A stretch of DNA of 64,000 bases from Flagellimonas sp. MMG031 (GCF_040112705.1 NZ_CP157804.1:2908001-2972000), one strand, 5' to 3'; positions 37,713 to 47,764 are shown, counted from the stretch's first letter. The notes: generated by a model from the sequence alone, not told the origin. Translations and numbers: made by a program.

Positions 37713-38969
37713 ATGCGTCAAAAATATTTTATCCTTACCTTCCTAGTCTTTTGTTTGAGTCAACTCCACTCCCAAACCTTATTGATTCCCGATAGGGTAT
37801 TTGATGGAAAGGAAATGCATGACGATTGGGTGGTCGCTGTTGATTCGAACAAAATTACCTACGCAGGGCCTTTGGAGAGATTGAAAAAGGGAGAGCCCTA
37901 CATTACTATCAAACTTGAAGGAAAGACGGTGATGCCGGGCCTCATAGAAGGTCATTCACACCTGCTCTTGCATCCTTATAACGAAACGGAATGGAATGAC
38001 CAAGTACTAAAGGAATCACCTGTAGAAAGAGCGATTCGCGGGGTAGTTCATGCCAAGAAAACGTTGCTGGCAGGAGTGACAGCCATGCGTGACTTAGGCT
38101 CTGAAGGTGCTGGCTATACGGATATCTATCTCAAAAAAAGCATTGATGAAGGATTAGTTCCAGGACCACGCACTTTAATGGCCGGGGCTGCCATAGTAGC
38201 AACCGGAGCCTACGGCCCAAAAGGCTTCCATGATGGTGTACAAGTGCCGTTGGGTGCTGTTCCCGTGACCGGGAAGGATAGAGCAATGGAAGAAGTCCGA
38301 ACCCAACTGGGCAACGGTGCCAATCTGATCAAAATATATGCCGATTACCGCTGGGGAAAGGATGAGCCCTCACAACCTACCTTTTTACAAGAAGAAATCG
38401 ACGCCATGGTAGCAACAGCCACTACCGCAGGTAGGTATGTGGTCGCCCACGCAAGCACTCCCGAAGGGATGCGAAGGGCAATCATGGGTGGCGTGGAAAC
38501 CATAGAACATGGAGATGGGGGCACCGCAGAAATTTTTGAACTGATGAAAACAAAAGGAATAGCCCTTTGCCCAACCTTGGCCGCCGGTGATGCCATAGAA
38601 CAATACAAAGGTTGGCAGAAGGGCAAAGAGCCCGACCCAGAACGCATTGCCAAAAAGAAAAAATCCTTTGCTTTGGCCCTCGAGTCTGGAGTAGAAATTG
38701 TATTTGGCGGAGATGTGGGTGTTTTTACCCATGGCGAAAATTACCGGGAACTGGAACTCATGGTAGATTATGGCATGAAGCCTTTACAGGCATTGCAATC
38801 AGCTACCTCTGTAAACGCACGGATTCTTCATTTTCAGGAATTGGGAATGATTCAGGAGGGATATCTGGCGGACATCATTGCTTTAGAAGGCAACCCTGTT
38901 CAGGATATTTCCAGAATGCGACGGGTAAAATTTGTGATGAAAGACGGTACAATTTATAAAAACGAGTAA
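37713..38969 (+). CDS. Amidohydrolase-family protein, exported
   Basis: 418-aa secreted paralogue of the preceding gene (signal peptide MRQKYFILTFLVFCLSQLHS). Motifs: EGHSHLLLHPYNETEW near residue 78 (HxH), GANLIKIYADYRWGKDEPSQ near 205 (probable Lys ligand), VAHASTPEGMRRAIMGG near 240 and ETIEHGDGGTAE near 258 (two His), GGDVGVFTHGEN near 332 (Asp) and the C-terminal strand ADIIALEGNPVQD. This looks close to Sgx/Xaa-Pro dipeptidase-type amidohydrolases. With the upstream paralogue and the sortilin-like and S9 peptidase genes it forms a run devoted to exported peptide or amide hydrolysis; shared transcription is likely across the 14-bp gap. Confidence 0.9.
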   Translation: MRQKYFILTFLVFCLSQLHSQTLLIPDRVFDGKEMHDDWVVAVDSNKITYAGPLERLKKGEPYITIKLEGKTVMPGLIEGHSHLLLHPYNETEWNDQVLKESPVERAIRGVVHAKKTLLAGVTAMRDLGSEGAGYTDIYLKKSIDEGLVPGPRTLMAGAAIVATGAYGPKGFHDGVQVPLGAVPVTGKDRAMEEVRTQLGNGANLIKIYADYRWGKDEPSQPTFLQEEIDAMVATATTAGRYVVAHASTPEGMRRAIMGGVETIEHGDGGTAEIFELMKTKGIALCPTLAAGDAIEQYKGWQKGKEPDPERIAKKKKSFALALESGVEIVFGGDVGVFTHGENYRELELMVDYGMKPLQALQSATSVNARILHFQELGMIQEGYLADIIALEGNPVQDISRMRRVKFVMKDGTIYKNE

Positions 38970-39129
38970 TACTCCAAACATCAAAATACAAGTTCCATTA
39001 ACATCCCTTTAAGAAATGAGGGAAGTGTTTTTGGTATCTTTAGGCGGCAGAATTTTGTGGGACGTGTTCAAAAGCTATTTTAATCCCATATACTGTCATA
39101 TTAACTCAGAAAAACTACAAACCCAACTA

Positions 39130-42100
39130 ATGAAAAAATCAATCTTCTTTGTATTGCTGCTGATTGCTACCAGTATTTCAGCACAGGAATTCAGCATGGA
39201 TTTGGTTCAGGACATGAAACCAAGAAACATAGGTCCGGCCGGAATGAGCGGACGTGTAACTGCAATCGATGTGGTCCATTCCAATCCAGATGTCATGTTT
39301 GTCGGAACCGCTTCGGGCGGTTTGTGGAAATCTACCTCTGGTGGTATCAAATGGGAGCCCGTTTTTGATAATGAAGTGACTGCTTCCATCGGTGCTGTGG
39401 CCATCCAACAATCTAATCCATCCGTCATTTGGGTGGGGACAGGCGAAGGTAACCCTAGAAACAGTTAGAACGGAGGTTATGGCATCTACAAATCCTTGGA
39501 TGGCGGAAAAAGTTGGAAATCCATGGGCTTGGAAAAAACCAGGCATATCCATCGGGTCATTATCGACCCCACCGACCCCAACACCGTTTATGTGGGAGCC
39601 ATTGGGTCGCCATGGGGAGAACATCCGGAACGCGGTGTTTTCAAAACTACCGATGGTGGTGAAACCTGGGAGAAAGTACTTTTTGTGAACAATAAAACCG
39701 GAGTAGCCGACCTGGTCATGGACCCTACCAATCCCAATAAACTCATCGCTGCCATGTGGGAGCACAAACGAGAGCCATGGTTCTTTAACTCCGGAGGAGC
39801 GGGAAGTGGATTGCACATGACTCATGATGGCGGAAAAACTTGGAAAAAAATTACTGCCGAAGACGGGCTTCCCAAAGGCGATTTGGGAAGAATCGGTGTG
39901 GCCATTGCCCGCAACAAACCCAATATTGTTTACGCCTTGGTAGAAGCCAAGAAGAATGCCCTGTACAAATCTACCGATGGAGGCTTTAAATGGGAAAAAA
40001 TCAACGATAAGGAAGATATCGGAAACCGTCCGTTTTATTACTCCGAAATCTATGTAGACCCTCAAAACGAAAACAGGGTCTATTCGGTGTTCACCTACAT
40101 CAATGTTTCAGAGGATGGTGGTAAAAACTTCAGCCAATTAATGCCCGCCTATGGCGTTGATAATGGCGTTCACCCCGACCATCATGCGTGGTGGATTCAC
40201 CCAGAAAACGGACAATTTATGTTGGACGGTAACGATGGAGGACTCAATATCACCAAAAATGGCGGTAAAACTTGGCGATTTATCGGCAATTTACCCGTCG
40301 CCCAGTTCTATCATATCAGTACCGATAACGAGTACCCTTATAATGTGTATGGCGGTATGCAGGACAACGGTTCTTGGAGAGGGCCCGCTTATGTATGGAG
40401 ACAGCAGGGCATTCGTAACAGCTACTGGCAGGAAATCGCTTTTGGTGATGGATTTGATGTAGTTCCCGACCCAGATGATAGCCGATATGGTTATGCGATG
40501 AGCCAACAAGGGTATGTGAGCCGTTACGATTGGCAAACCGGTGATGGCTATATTGTACGCCCTACCCCACCGGATGCGGACACAAAACTTCGCTTCAATT
40601 GGAATGCGGCCATTGGTCAAGATCCATTTAACAATAGCACGGTCTACTTTGGAAGTCAATTTGTGCACAAATCCACGGACAAAGGTTTGACCTGGGAAGT
40701 AATTTCCCCCGATTTGACAACCAATGACAAGGAAAAACAGAAGCAGAGCGAAAGTGGCGGTCTTACCATGGATGCCACAGGCGCGGAGAACCATTGTACC
40801 ATCATCGTAATAGAACCATCACCTGTAGAGCAAAATATGCTTTGGGTAGGAACCGATGACGGTCGTGTGCATTACACCCTCAATGGCGGTGAAACATGGA
40901 CCGAGGTCACCAAAAACATCAAAGGATTACCTGCTGGAAGTTGGGTTCCACAGATAAAAGCTTCCCAAAACAACAAAGGAGAAGCACTTTTGGTAGCCAA
41001 CGATTACAGAAGGTTCAACTACACGCCTTATGCCTACAGAACAAAAGATTACGGAAAAACCTGGACCCGTATCGTTGATGAAAATGATGTAAAAGGCTAT
41101 ACCCTTTCCATTATCGAAGACCCTGAAAACCCAAATTTGATGTTCTTGGGAACCGATGATGGGCTATATATTTCCTTGGATGCCGGGAGCAACTGGAAAA
41201 AGTGGAACAAAGGTTTCCCAACGGTATCCACCAAGGATTTGGCGATTCATCCAAGGGAGCAGGATTTGGTGATTGGAACCTTCGGTAGGGCTGCTTGGGT
41301 GTTGGACGATATCCGTCCATTGCGAAAGTTGGCAGGCAATACTTCAGTCTTGCAAAAAGACATCAGTTTGTTCGATAGTCCAGATGCCTACCTTGCTGCT
41401 TATCAACAGCCTACTGGTTCAAGATTTGGTGGGGATGCTATTTTTAACGGCGAAAACCGTGAATCCGGGGCGATGATTACCTATTATCTAAAAGAAGGAA
41501 GCAAAAAGGATAAAGAAGAAGGGAAAGAGGATAAGGAAAAAGACGAGGAGAACGCTGATGACGAAAAGTCAAAAGAAAAAACCAAGGATTCCATCTTTTT
41601 TAAATTTTATGATGGCGATAGGCTCATCAGAACCCTGAAATACAAGACTCCGGAGAAAGCCGGTTTCCATAGGATCTACTGGAACTTGGACGAAAAAGGC
41701 CCGGACCGCCCATCCAGAACCATCAGAAAGCGAGATAGAGAACGTGGAGGCGTAGAAGTAAAGCCCGGCACCTACAAAGTTAAAGTGGTATATGGCGAAT
41801 CGACCGACTCCACATCTGTAACGGTGAGGACCGACCCGAGGTTGGACGTAAGCCTTGCTGCCATCAATGAAGTATACGAAACCAGCAAAAAACTGGAAGG
41901 TTATACCCAAACCGCTGCGGATGCTGTAAAACAATTGGTGGAAAGCAAGGATTTGGCGAACAAGTTCAAAAAAGAGCTCAAGGAATTGGATGAAGATAAA
42001 TTTGAAGAGCAAATCAAGGCCTCTGAGGCCATTGTAAAACAGATTGACTCCGTGGTTGCGCTGTACTTGGGCAAAGAAGACAAGCGTCAAGGCATCACTG

Positions 42101-42339
42101 ACGACCCAGAACCCAATGTGATGACCAGATTGGGCGATGCTTCCTATTATGTGGGCACCCGAAAATCTGGAATAACGGCCACCGAACGTAGAATGATTCG
42201 GTTTGCCGAAGAAGAACTAAAGGCTGCATTGGACAAGACCAATGCCTTCTTTAATGACGAATGGAAATCGTACCGGACTTCCATTGAATCATTGGACCTT
42301 TCTCCCTTCAAGGAGACAGAACGCTTTAACCTAAATTAA
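39130..42339 (+). pseudogene. Sortilin/VPS10-like BNR-repeat gene interrupted by an in-frame TAG
   Basis: From the ATG at 39130 (signal peptide MKKSIFFVLLLIATSISAQ) the frame reads 112 codons, meets TAG at 39466-39468 and continues in the same frame to 42339, 1069 codons in all. The protein on both sides aligns with the sortilin-like protein at 19375: PRNIGPAGMSGRVTAID before, and KSLDGGKSWKSMG, KTTDGGETWEKV, MTHDGGKTWKKI, TDDGRVHYTLNGGETW and GTFGRAAWVLDDIRPLR after. The stop falls inside NPRNS-stop-NGGYG, where the paralogue has NSVSIGDG, so one residue (from CAG or TTG) was probably replaced. A Lys/Glu-rich low-complexity insert lies near residue 800. If expressed, the C-terminal piece has no signal peptide. 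A sequencing error cannot be excluded. Confidence 0.85.
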
Positions 42340-42346
42340 AGAATTC

Positions 42347-44266
42347 ATGAAAAAATTATTGGCCTTTGCCCTTATTGTTGGTGTTTGGGCATGTAAAGAA
42401 GAGAAAAAGGAACCTTCCATCGCCGAGACGATGAAGACCTACACCATTTCACAGATGATGGACAACGAGTCCATCGCTGGTGGAAGCTTTTCACCGGACA
42501 AGTCCAAATTACTGGTCTCCAGTAACCGTTCAGGTATTTACAACATGTACACCATCCCAACTTCGGGTGGCGAAATGATGCCCGTTACCCAATCGGACAG
42601 TTCATCGGTATTTGCTATCTCCTACTTTCCAAAAGATGAACGGATGTTGTTCCGAATGGATAACAATGGGGATGAAATCTACCATATTTTCGTTCGCGAT
42701 ACGGATGGAAGCTTTAAAGACCTAACCCCGGAAGAAGGAGCGCGTTCCCTATTTTATCAGTGGTCCGAGGACAAGTCGGCATTTTTCTACGGTTCCAACA
42801 AACGCGACAACCGTTTTGTGGACCTCTACAAAATGGATTTGGAAAGTATGACTTCCGAATTGGTGTACGAAAACAACGATGGCTATGATGTTGGCGTAGT
42901 CTCCCCGGACGAAAAGTATGTCGCCTTGAGCAAATCCATCAATACCAATGATAGTGATTTGTTCCTGTACAATCTAGAGTCCAAGGAGATGACCCAAATC
43001 AATGAAAACCAAAGTGGAAATGCGCCACAGGATTTTTCACCTGATGGAATGGCATTTTATTACACCACCGATGATGGAAGCGAGTTTTCCTATTTGATGA
43101 AGTACAACTTGGCCGATGCCTCCTACGAGAAGGCCATGGAACGGGATTGGGATATTTCCGGAAGTTATTTTACCGATCAGGGAACCTATCAAGTCACCTA
43201 CATTAATGAAGATGCCAAAAATACCATTGAAGTGATGGAAGTGGCCACAGGGAAGAATATTGATTTACCTGCGGTGGAAAACATGGAGATTACCAGCGTA
43301 AGTTTTTCGGATGACGAAAGCATGATGCGATTCTACGCCGGGGGTTCGCACACTCCCTCCAATCTGTATGTGTACAATTTGGAGACCAAGGAGCAAAAAC
43401 GATTGACCGATGTTTTGAATCCCGAGGTTCAAGCACAGGATTTGGTCAAAGCCGAGGTGGTTCGCTATAAATCCTTTGACGGACTGGAAATTCCAGCCAT
43501 CTACTACAAACCGCACCAAGCCAGCGCTGAAACGCCTGTGCCCGCTTTGGTTTGGGTGCATGGGGGTCCAGGCGGACAATCCCGTCAAAACTTCAGTGCC
43601 TTCATCCAATATTTGGTCAACCATGGATACGCCATTTTGGCGGTAAACAACCGTGGTAGTTCGGGATACGGTAAAACGTTCTATCAAATGGATGACCTGA
43701 ATCACGGTGACAAGGATTTGAAAGATTGCGTGGAAGGCAAGAACTGGTTGGCACAACAACCAGAAATAGACGGTGAGAAAATTGGAATTATTGGAGGTTC
43801 CTACGGAGGTTACATGACGATGGCGGCCCTTACCTATACTCCCGAAGAATTTGATGTGGGAGTAAACTTATTCGGTGTTACCAACTGGATTCGTACCCTC
43901 AAAAGCATTCCACCATGGTGGGAATCTTTCAAGGATGCCCTTTACAAGGAATTGGGAGACCCTTACAGTGCAGATTCCGTGCGATTAAAGCAGATTTCTC
44001 CCCTATTCCACACCAGCAAGGTCACCAAACCGCTAATCGTACTCCAAGGTTCACAGGATCCCAGGGTGCTTCAGGCGGAATCGGATGAAATTGTAGCTGG
44101 CGTCCGCCAAAACGGCGTACCTGTGGAATACGTGCTCTTTGAGGACGAAGGACACGGATTTGTGAAAAAAGAAAACCAAATCAAAGCGTACAGCAAAATT
44201 TTGGAATTTTTGGATGAGTACCTGAAAGAAGAAAAGAGTACTCCTATTAAAGAAGAGAATTTATGA
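42347..44266 (+). CDS. S9-family prolyl oligopeptidase-like lipoprotein
   Basis: 639-aa exported serine peptidase (lipobox near GVWACKEEK). The N-terminal ~380 residues form a TolB/WD40-type propeller (GGSFSPDKSKLLVSSN, FSDDESMMRFYAGG). The C-terminal alpha/beta hydrolase has the oxyanion stretch WVHGGPGGQS, the nucleophile elbow GGSYGGYMTM near 485, Asp in LQGSQDPRVL near 568 and His in EDEGHGF near 602, so the triad is complete. It follows the broken sortilin-like gene after only 7 bp and overlaps the next gene by 4 bp, so they form one transcription unit. Likely role: periplasmic cleavage of peptides at Pro or Ala. Confidence 0.92.
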   Translation: MKKLLAFALIVGVWACKEEKKEPSIAETMKTYTISQMMDNESIAGGSFSPDKSKLLVSSNRSGIYNMYTIPTSGGEMMPVTQSDSSSVFAISYFPKDERMLFRMDNNGDEIYHIFVRDTDGSFKDLTPEEGARSLFYQWSEDKSAFFYGSNKRDNRFVDLYKMDLESMTSELVYENNDGYDVGVVSPDEKYVALSKSINTNDSDLFLYNLESKEMTQINENQSGNAPQDFSPDGMAFYYTTDDGSEFSYLMKYNLADASYEKAMERDWDISGSYFTDQGTYQVTYINEDAKNTIEVMEVATGKNIDLPAVENMEITSVSFSDDESMMRFYAGGSHTPSNLYVYNLETKEQKRLTDVLNPEVQAQDLVKAEVVRYKSFDGLEIPAIYYKPHQASAETPVPALVWVHGGPGGQSRQNFSAFIQYLVNHGYAILAVNNRGSSGYGKTFYQMDDLNHGDKDLKDCVEGKNWLAQQPEIDGEKIGIIGGSYGGYMTMAALTYTPEEFDVGVNLFGVTNWIRTLKSIPPWWESFKDALYKELGDPYSADSVRLKQISPLFHTSKVTKPLIVLQGSQDPRVLQAESDEIVAGVRQNGVPVEYVLFEDEGHGFVKKENQIKAYSKILEFLDEYLKEEKSTPIKEENL

Positions 44267-44961
44267 TCAAAAGACTTTTGACCTTGGTGTTCCTGACCGG
44301 AGCATTGAGTGCAAACCTACATGCCCAAACTCCCGGTGAAGAAGAACTGGGAGCTTGGTTCATGTATTTTGGGACCAATCAAATTGCAGAACGTTTCAGT
44401 ATACATTCCGAAGCACAATTTCGGTACTATGAAACCACGGATAATTTTAATCAAATGCTGTTACGAACTGGTCTCAATTATCACATCAACCCAGATGCCA
44501 TGGCCACCATCGGCTATGCCTTTATTCAAACGGACACCTCTTTTGAGGACATCATGGGTGAAGTGGACAGCAGGGAAAACCGGATTTTTCAGCAATTTAT
44601 ATTAAGGGACAAAGTGTGGGAGTTCCTCTTTGAACATCGTTACCGTTTGGAACAGCGCTTTTTTGACTTTGGGGATGTTACGGATACCCAGCATAGGGCA
44701 CGATATCGGATACAGGTTGCCCTTCCGCTAACGGATACGTTTTTCCTCAACTTTTACGATGAACTGTTTATTAACCTACAGGATAATCTATTTGACCAAA
44801 ACAGGCTATACGCAGCTTTTGGAGTGAATATCACAGAAAATAGCAACATACAGTTGGGATACCTGAGAAATCAGTTTGCCAATGCGGTGTTCGACAGATT
44901 ACAGTTTGCCGTGTTCTACAATCCCGACCTCAGAGGACTTTTTAAAAAGAAGCAACCTTAG
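44263..44961 (+). CDS. DUF2490 outer-membrane beta-barrel protein
   Basis: 232 aa with signal peptide (to LSANLHAQ) followed by alternating strands rich in aromatic and polar residues (RFSIHSEAQFRYYETTDNFNQMLLRTGLNYHI, EFLFEHRYRLEQRFFD as examples of strand pairs), ending with NPDLRGLFKKKQP. This is the DUF2490 family, probably a small outer-membrane barrel of unknown function. The length is usual. It starts inside the S9 peptidase stop codon (ATGA overlap), hence translational coupling. No ligand can be proposed. Confidence 0.85.
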   Translation: MIKRLLTLVFLTGALSANLHAQTPGEEELGAWFMYFGTNQIAERFSIHSEAQFRYYETTDNFNQMLLRTGLNYHINPDAMATIGYAFIQTDTSFEDIMGEVDSRENRIFQQFILRDKVWEFLFEHRYRLEQRFFDFGDVTDTQHRARYRIQVALPLTDTFFLNFYDELFINLQDNLFDQNRLYAAFGVNITENSNIQLGYLRNQFANAVFDRLQFAVFYNPDLRGLFKKKQP

Positions 44962-45038
44962 AAATACCGAGGGTAATCCTTGACACAGGCGTAAATAATG
45001 CCTACCTTATTAGCTAATCTTAAAAACATCATTTTTAA

Positions 45039-45626
45039 ATGAAAAAATTACAAACAACAGCCTTAGCGCTGCTATTAATAACAGCATTTGGCTGTAAACA
45101 AGCAAAAAAAGAAGCGGAGGAGACTACCGAAGAAGTAGAAGAAACTGTAGAACAAGTAGCGGAGAAAATGGATCCTGAGGTCATCACCTTCTCCATGGAG
45201 CCTAAAAGTGACAGCAACGTAAGTGGTGAAGTGGTTTTTACGCAAGATGAAGGACAAGTGATTATGCGGGCCACCTTTCTTGGGTTGGACGAAGGCGAGC
45301 ACGCCATCCACTTGCACGAAAAGGCAGACTGTTCATCCGCAGATGGAACATCAACTGGAGGACATTGGAACCCAACCTACGAGCAACATGGCAAGTGGGG
45401 CTCGGAAGATGGATATCACAAAGGCGATATTGGCAACTTTACCGCCGACGCCGATGGTAATGGCACCGTTGAATTCATGACCGACGAATGGTGCATCGGT
45501 TGCGGTGATGATACCAAGGATATTTTAGGCAAAGCGGTAATTGTTCACCAAGGCGTGGACGACTACACTTCACAGCCCTCTGGTGCCGCTGGAGCAAGAA
45601 TTGCTTGCACAGGAATTATCCAGTAA
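45039..45626 (+). CDS. sodC: Cu/Zn superoxide dismutase-like lipoprotein
   Basis: 195-aa envelope lipoprotein (LLITAFGCKQ lipobox) followed by a Glu-rich spacer (EEVEETVEQ) and a SodC domain. All family ligands can be placed: Cu His pair in IHLHEK, bridging His in GGHWNP, zinc His in EQHGKW and GYHKGD with the Asp of KGDIGN, the fourth Cu His in VIVHQG, and the active-site Arg in GARIACTG. The disulphide Cys are ADC and IAC. An extra CIGC pair sits in the loop before DILGKAV. So it should dismutate periplasmic superoxide. A terminator separates it from the next lipoprotein gene, with which it shares a near-identical leader. Confidence 0.9.
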   Translation: MKKLQTTALALLLITAFGCKQAKKEAEETTEEVEETVEQVAEKMDPEVITFSMEPKSDSNVSGEVVFTQDEGQVIMRATFLGLDEGEHAIHLHEKADCSSADGTSTGGHWNPTYEQHGKWGSEDGYHKGDIGNFTADADGNGTVEFMTDEWCIGCGDDTKDILGKAVIVHQGVDDYTSQPSGAAGARIACTGIIQ

Positions 45627-45646
45627 GCTGAGCATACATAAACAAG

Positions 45647-45675
45647 AAAAAAGCCGTCCGTTGGATGGCTTTTTT
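45647..45675 (+). terminator. Intrinsic terminator after sodC
   Basis: AAGCCGTCC pairs with GGATGGCTT (one G-T pair) around GTT, followed by seven T. Confidence 0.88.
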
Positions 45676-45731
45676 TATTGACCCAAATTCAATTATGAGC
45701 TAACTTAGTGCTTATTAAAAATGTACTCAAA

Positions 45732-46361
45732 ATGAAAAAACTACAACTTGCAGCCTTGGCCCTACTGCTCATAACAGCCTTTAGCTGCAAAAAAGCCCAA
45801 AAAGAGGAGGAAAAAACAGAAGTCAAGGCGTCTACAGCAACCTATAGCCTCGTGCAAGATTCCACCGACGTACGTTTTACGGCCTACAAGACAACCGACA
45901 AGGTTCCCGTTGGCGGTACCTTCCAACAAGTGGAGGTCAACTATACCGCAGGAGAAACCCCAAAGGAAACCATCGATGGACTTGAATTCACCATTCCGGT
46001 GAGCAGCCTTTTCACCAATGATCCTACCAACATAAGGGATCCCAAAATCATCGAGTTCTTTTTCAACAAAATGGTGGAGACCCAAAACATAACGGGTAAA
46101 TTCTCGCTAAAGGATGCCAACAACTGTTCGGTTACACTGAGCATGAACGGGGTATCAGCCGAACTACCCATGGAATATGAAATCACGCAAGACAACCATG
46201 TCAATTTTACTGGGGTTATGGACTTAAAACAATGGGATGCACTCAATGCATTGGCCTCACTCAATGAAGCTTGTAAAATATTGCATACCGGTGCCGATGG
46301 TGTAAGCAAAACCTGGGACGAAGTTGCCATTAATGCTTCGGTATGGCTGACCCAACAATAA
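45732..46361 (+). CDS. YceI-family lipoprotein
   Basis: 209 aa from the ATG at 45732; the frame extends 24 nt upstream to a GTG but the signal peptide MKKLQLAALALLLITAFSC fixes the start. The mature part has the YceI lipocalin-like beta fold (VRFTAYKTTDKVPVGGTFQQVEV at the start, IRDPKIIEFFFNKM and ITGKFSLKD in the middle, and DEVAINASVWL at the end), which in homologues binds an isoprenoid or fatty amide. Its leader is almost the same as that of the preceding SOD lipoprotein. Followed by a terminator, it is monocistronic. It may belong to an envelope stress response with the neighbouring SOD and sigma factor. Confidence 0.9.
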   Translation: MKKLQLAALALLLITAFSCKKAQKEEEKTEVKASTATYSLVQDSTDVRFTAYKTTDKVPVGGTFQQVEVNYTAGETPKETIDGLEFTIPVSSLFTNDPTNIRDPKIIEFFFNKMVETQNITGKFSLKDANNCSVTLSMNGVSAELPMEYEITQDNHVNFTGVMDLKQWDALNALASLNEACKILHTGADGVSKTWDEVAINASVWLTQQ

Positions 46362-46389
46362 GTATTTCCAATAAGACAAAGATTTATGG

Positions 46390-46418
46390 AAAGAGCTGCC
46401 AATCGCAGCTCTTTTTTT
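46390..46418 (+). terminator. Intrinsic terminator after the YceI gene
   Basis: AAGAGCTGC and GCAGCTCTT form a perfect 9-bp stem around CAATC, followed by a T-run. Its position shows that an in-frame ATG at 46386 is not the start of the sigma gene. Confidence 0.92.
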
Positions 46419-46426
46419 ATATATTT
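46419..46426 (+). promoter_or_regulatory. Probable -7 element (TATATTTA) of the sigma gene
   Basis: One mismatch to TAnnTTTG, placed directly after the terminator and 10 bp before the chosen start codon. The short leader makes this tentative. Confidence 0.3.
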
Positions 46427-46436
46427 AGCCACTTCA

Positions 46437-46964
46437 ATGAACTTGGACAACCTCATACAACAATTTCAAAAAAAGGATAGTGCTGCCTTTGAAACCTTGT
46501 ACCATATGTATGCGGAAAACATATGTGGTGTAATTAATGTGATCGTGAAGGATGCGGAGCGCTCCCAAGAGCTCTGTCAGGATGTTTTTGTAAAGGTCTG
46601 GGAAAAATCGGACCAGTACGATGCTTCCAAGGGACGGTTTTTTACCTGGATATTGAACATCGCAAGGAATGCCGCCATCGACGAAGTGCGTTCAAAAAGC
46701 CATAAAAACCAAAAAAAGAACCTTCCTGTTGATTCTCTCGTAGGTATTTTTGAAAACAGCGAAGATCTGAACAGTAAAATGGACACTATCGGACTTCAGT
46801 CTCTCCTAAAAGGATTGAAGGAAAAGTGTATTTTGCTGATCGATATGCTTTATTTTAAGGGCTACACCCAAAAAGAAGCCGCCAAAGAGCTGAATACGCC
46901 AATTGGCACGATAAAAACAAGAATAAGAAGCTGTATTTCGAGCATTAGAAAAAATATGGCATGA
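46437..46964 (+). CDS. ECF RNA polymerase sigma factor
   Basis: 175 aa from the ATG at 46437 (MNLDNLIQQFQKKDSAAF). An upstream in-frame ATG at 46386 is rejected because it would translate through a terminator. Region 2 spans about residues 20-85 (QDVFVKVWEKSDQYD, WILNIARNAAIDEVRS) and region 4 about 120-170 (YFKGYTQKEAAKELNTP, IKTRIRSCISSIRK). There is no region 3, as in all ECF sigmas. The downstream RskA-like gene starts within the sigma stop codon, so this is a SigK/RskA-type pair. Targets cannot be read directly; the adjacent SOD and YceI lipoproteins suggest an envelope or oxidative stress regulon. Confidence 0.92.
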   Translation: MNLDNLIQQFQKKDSAAFETLYHMYAENICGVINVIVKDAERSQELCQDVFVKVWEKSDQYDASKGRFFTWILNIARNAAIDEVRSKSHKNQKKNLPVDSLVGIFENSEDLNSKMDTIGLQSLLKGLKEKCILLIDMLYFKGYTQKEAAKELNTPIGTIKTRIRSCISSIRKNMA

Positions 46965-47764
46965 GCATGGATGTGAAAGAATACATAGCATCTGGAATTT
47001 TGGAACTCTACGTAGCTGGAGCCCTGTCACCTGAAGAGAATCTTGAGGTGCAGCACTATGCCCTTCAGTATCCTGAAATACAAAAAGAAATCGAGGCAAT
47101 CGAAAATGCTGTTCTAGAGCTAACGGAAGCTGCTTCGCCCAAAATGCCCGAGAACGGTTTTGCCAAGATAAAAGCAGAAATAAACGATGTTATTCCGTTT
47201 ACACCAGAAGCTTCCAAAAGTAGCGGAACTCCTTGGGGCAGCTATTTGGGCTGGGCAGCATCGGTATTATTGGCCATAGGTCTGTTCTGGTTATACACGG
47301 AAAACAACAAGCTGAAGAACCAAATAGAGCTTACCAACCAAGAAAAGCAAAGCTTGGAAGATATCTTATCCGATACCCAAGCGGAAATCACTTCAAAGGA
47401 AATGCTGCTGCAGGAAATCAGGGATAAAGACGTTTCCGTAATCGCCCTTGGCGGGCAAACCGTTTCTCCTTCCTCCTATGCAAAAGCCTATTGGAACAAG
47501 GAAGAACAGAAAGTTATTATCGATGCCCAAGGGCTTCCCGAACCTCCTGAGGGATTCACCTACCAAGTTTGGTCCTTAAAATTGGACCCACTTACCCCCA
47601 CCAGTCTAGGGTTGTTGGATGATTTTGCATCACAGGACAATAAGCTCTTCACCTTGGAAAATGCCAACGAATCCGAAGCCTTTGGTATCACCTTGGAACC
47701 AGAGGGAGGAAGCGAAACACCAACCCTGGAACAATTGTACACCCTAGGTGCGGTTGGTGCGTAA
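46961..47764 (+). CDS. RskA-type anti-sigma factor
   Basis: 267 aa. The N-terminal ~85 residues resemble a zinc-free anti-sigma domain (YVAGALSPEENLEVQHYAL), followed by a single transmembrane helix near 93-111 (YLGWAASVLLAIGLFWLY), a coiled coil (ENNKLKNQIELTNQEKQSL) and a periplasmic RskA C-terminal domain near 180-265 (GLPEPPEGFTYQVWSL, FGITLEPEGGS). It should hold the ECF sigma inactive at the membrane until released by proteolysis. ATGA overlap with the sigma gene ensures coupled synthesis. Length and layout are normal. Confidence 0.9.
   Translation: MSMDVKEYIASGILELYVAGALSPEENLEVQHYALQYPEIQKEIEAIENAVLELTEAASPKMPENGFAKIKAEINDVIPFTPEASKSSGTPWGSYLGWAASVLLAIGLFWLYTENNKLKNQIELTNQEKQSLEDILSDTQAEITSKEMLLQEIRDKDVSVIALGGQTVSPSSYAKAYWNKEEQKVIIDAQGLPEPPEGFTYQVWSLKLDPLTPTSLGLLDDFASQDNKLFTLENANESEAFGITLEPEGGSETPTLEQLYTLGAVGA

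Noticed and set aside
39178..40065. 295-codon minus-strand open frame opposite the broken sortilin-like gene
   Set aside because: Antisense shadow; the opposite strand encodes clear Asp-box repeats.
46386..46436. N-terminal extension of the sigma factor from ATG 46386
   Set aside because: It would be translated through a strong intrinsic terminator and lacks sigma-factor similarity.
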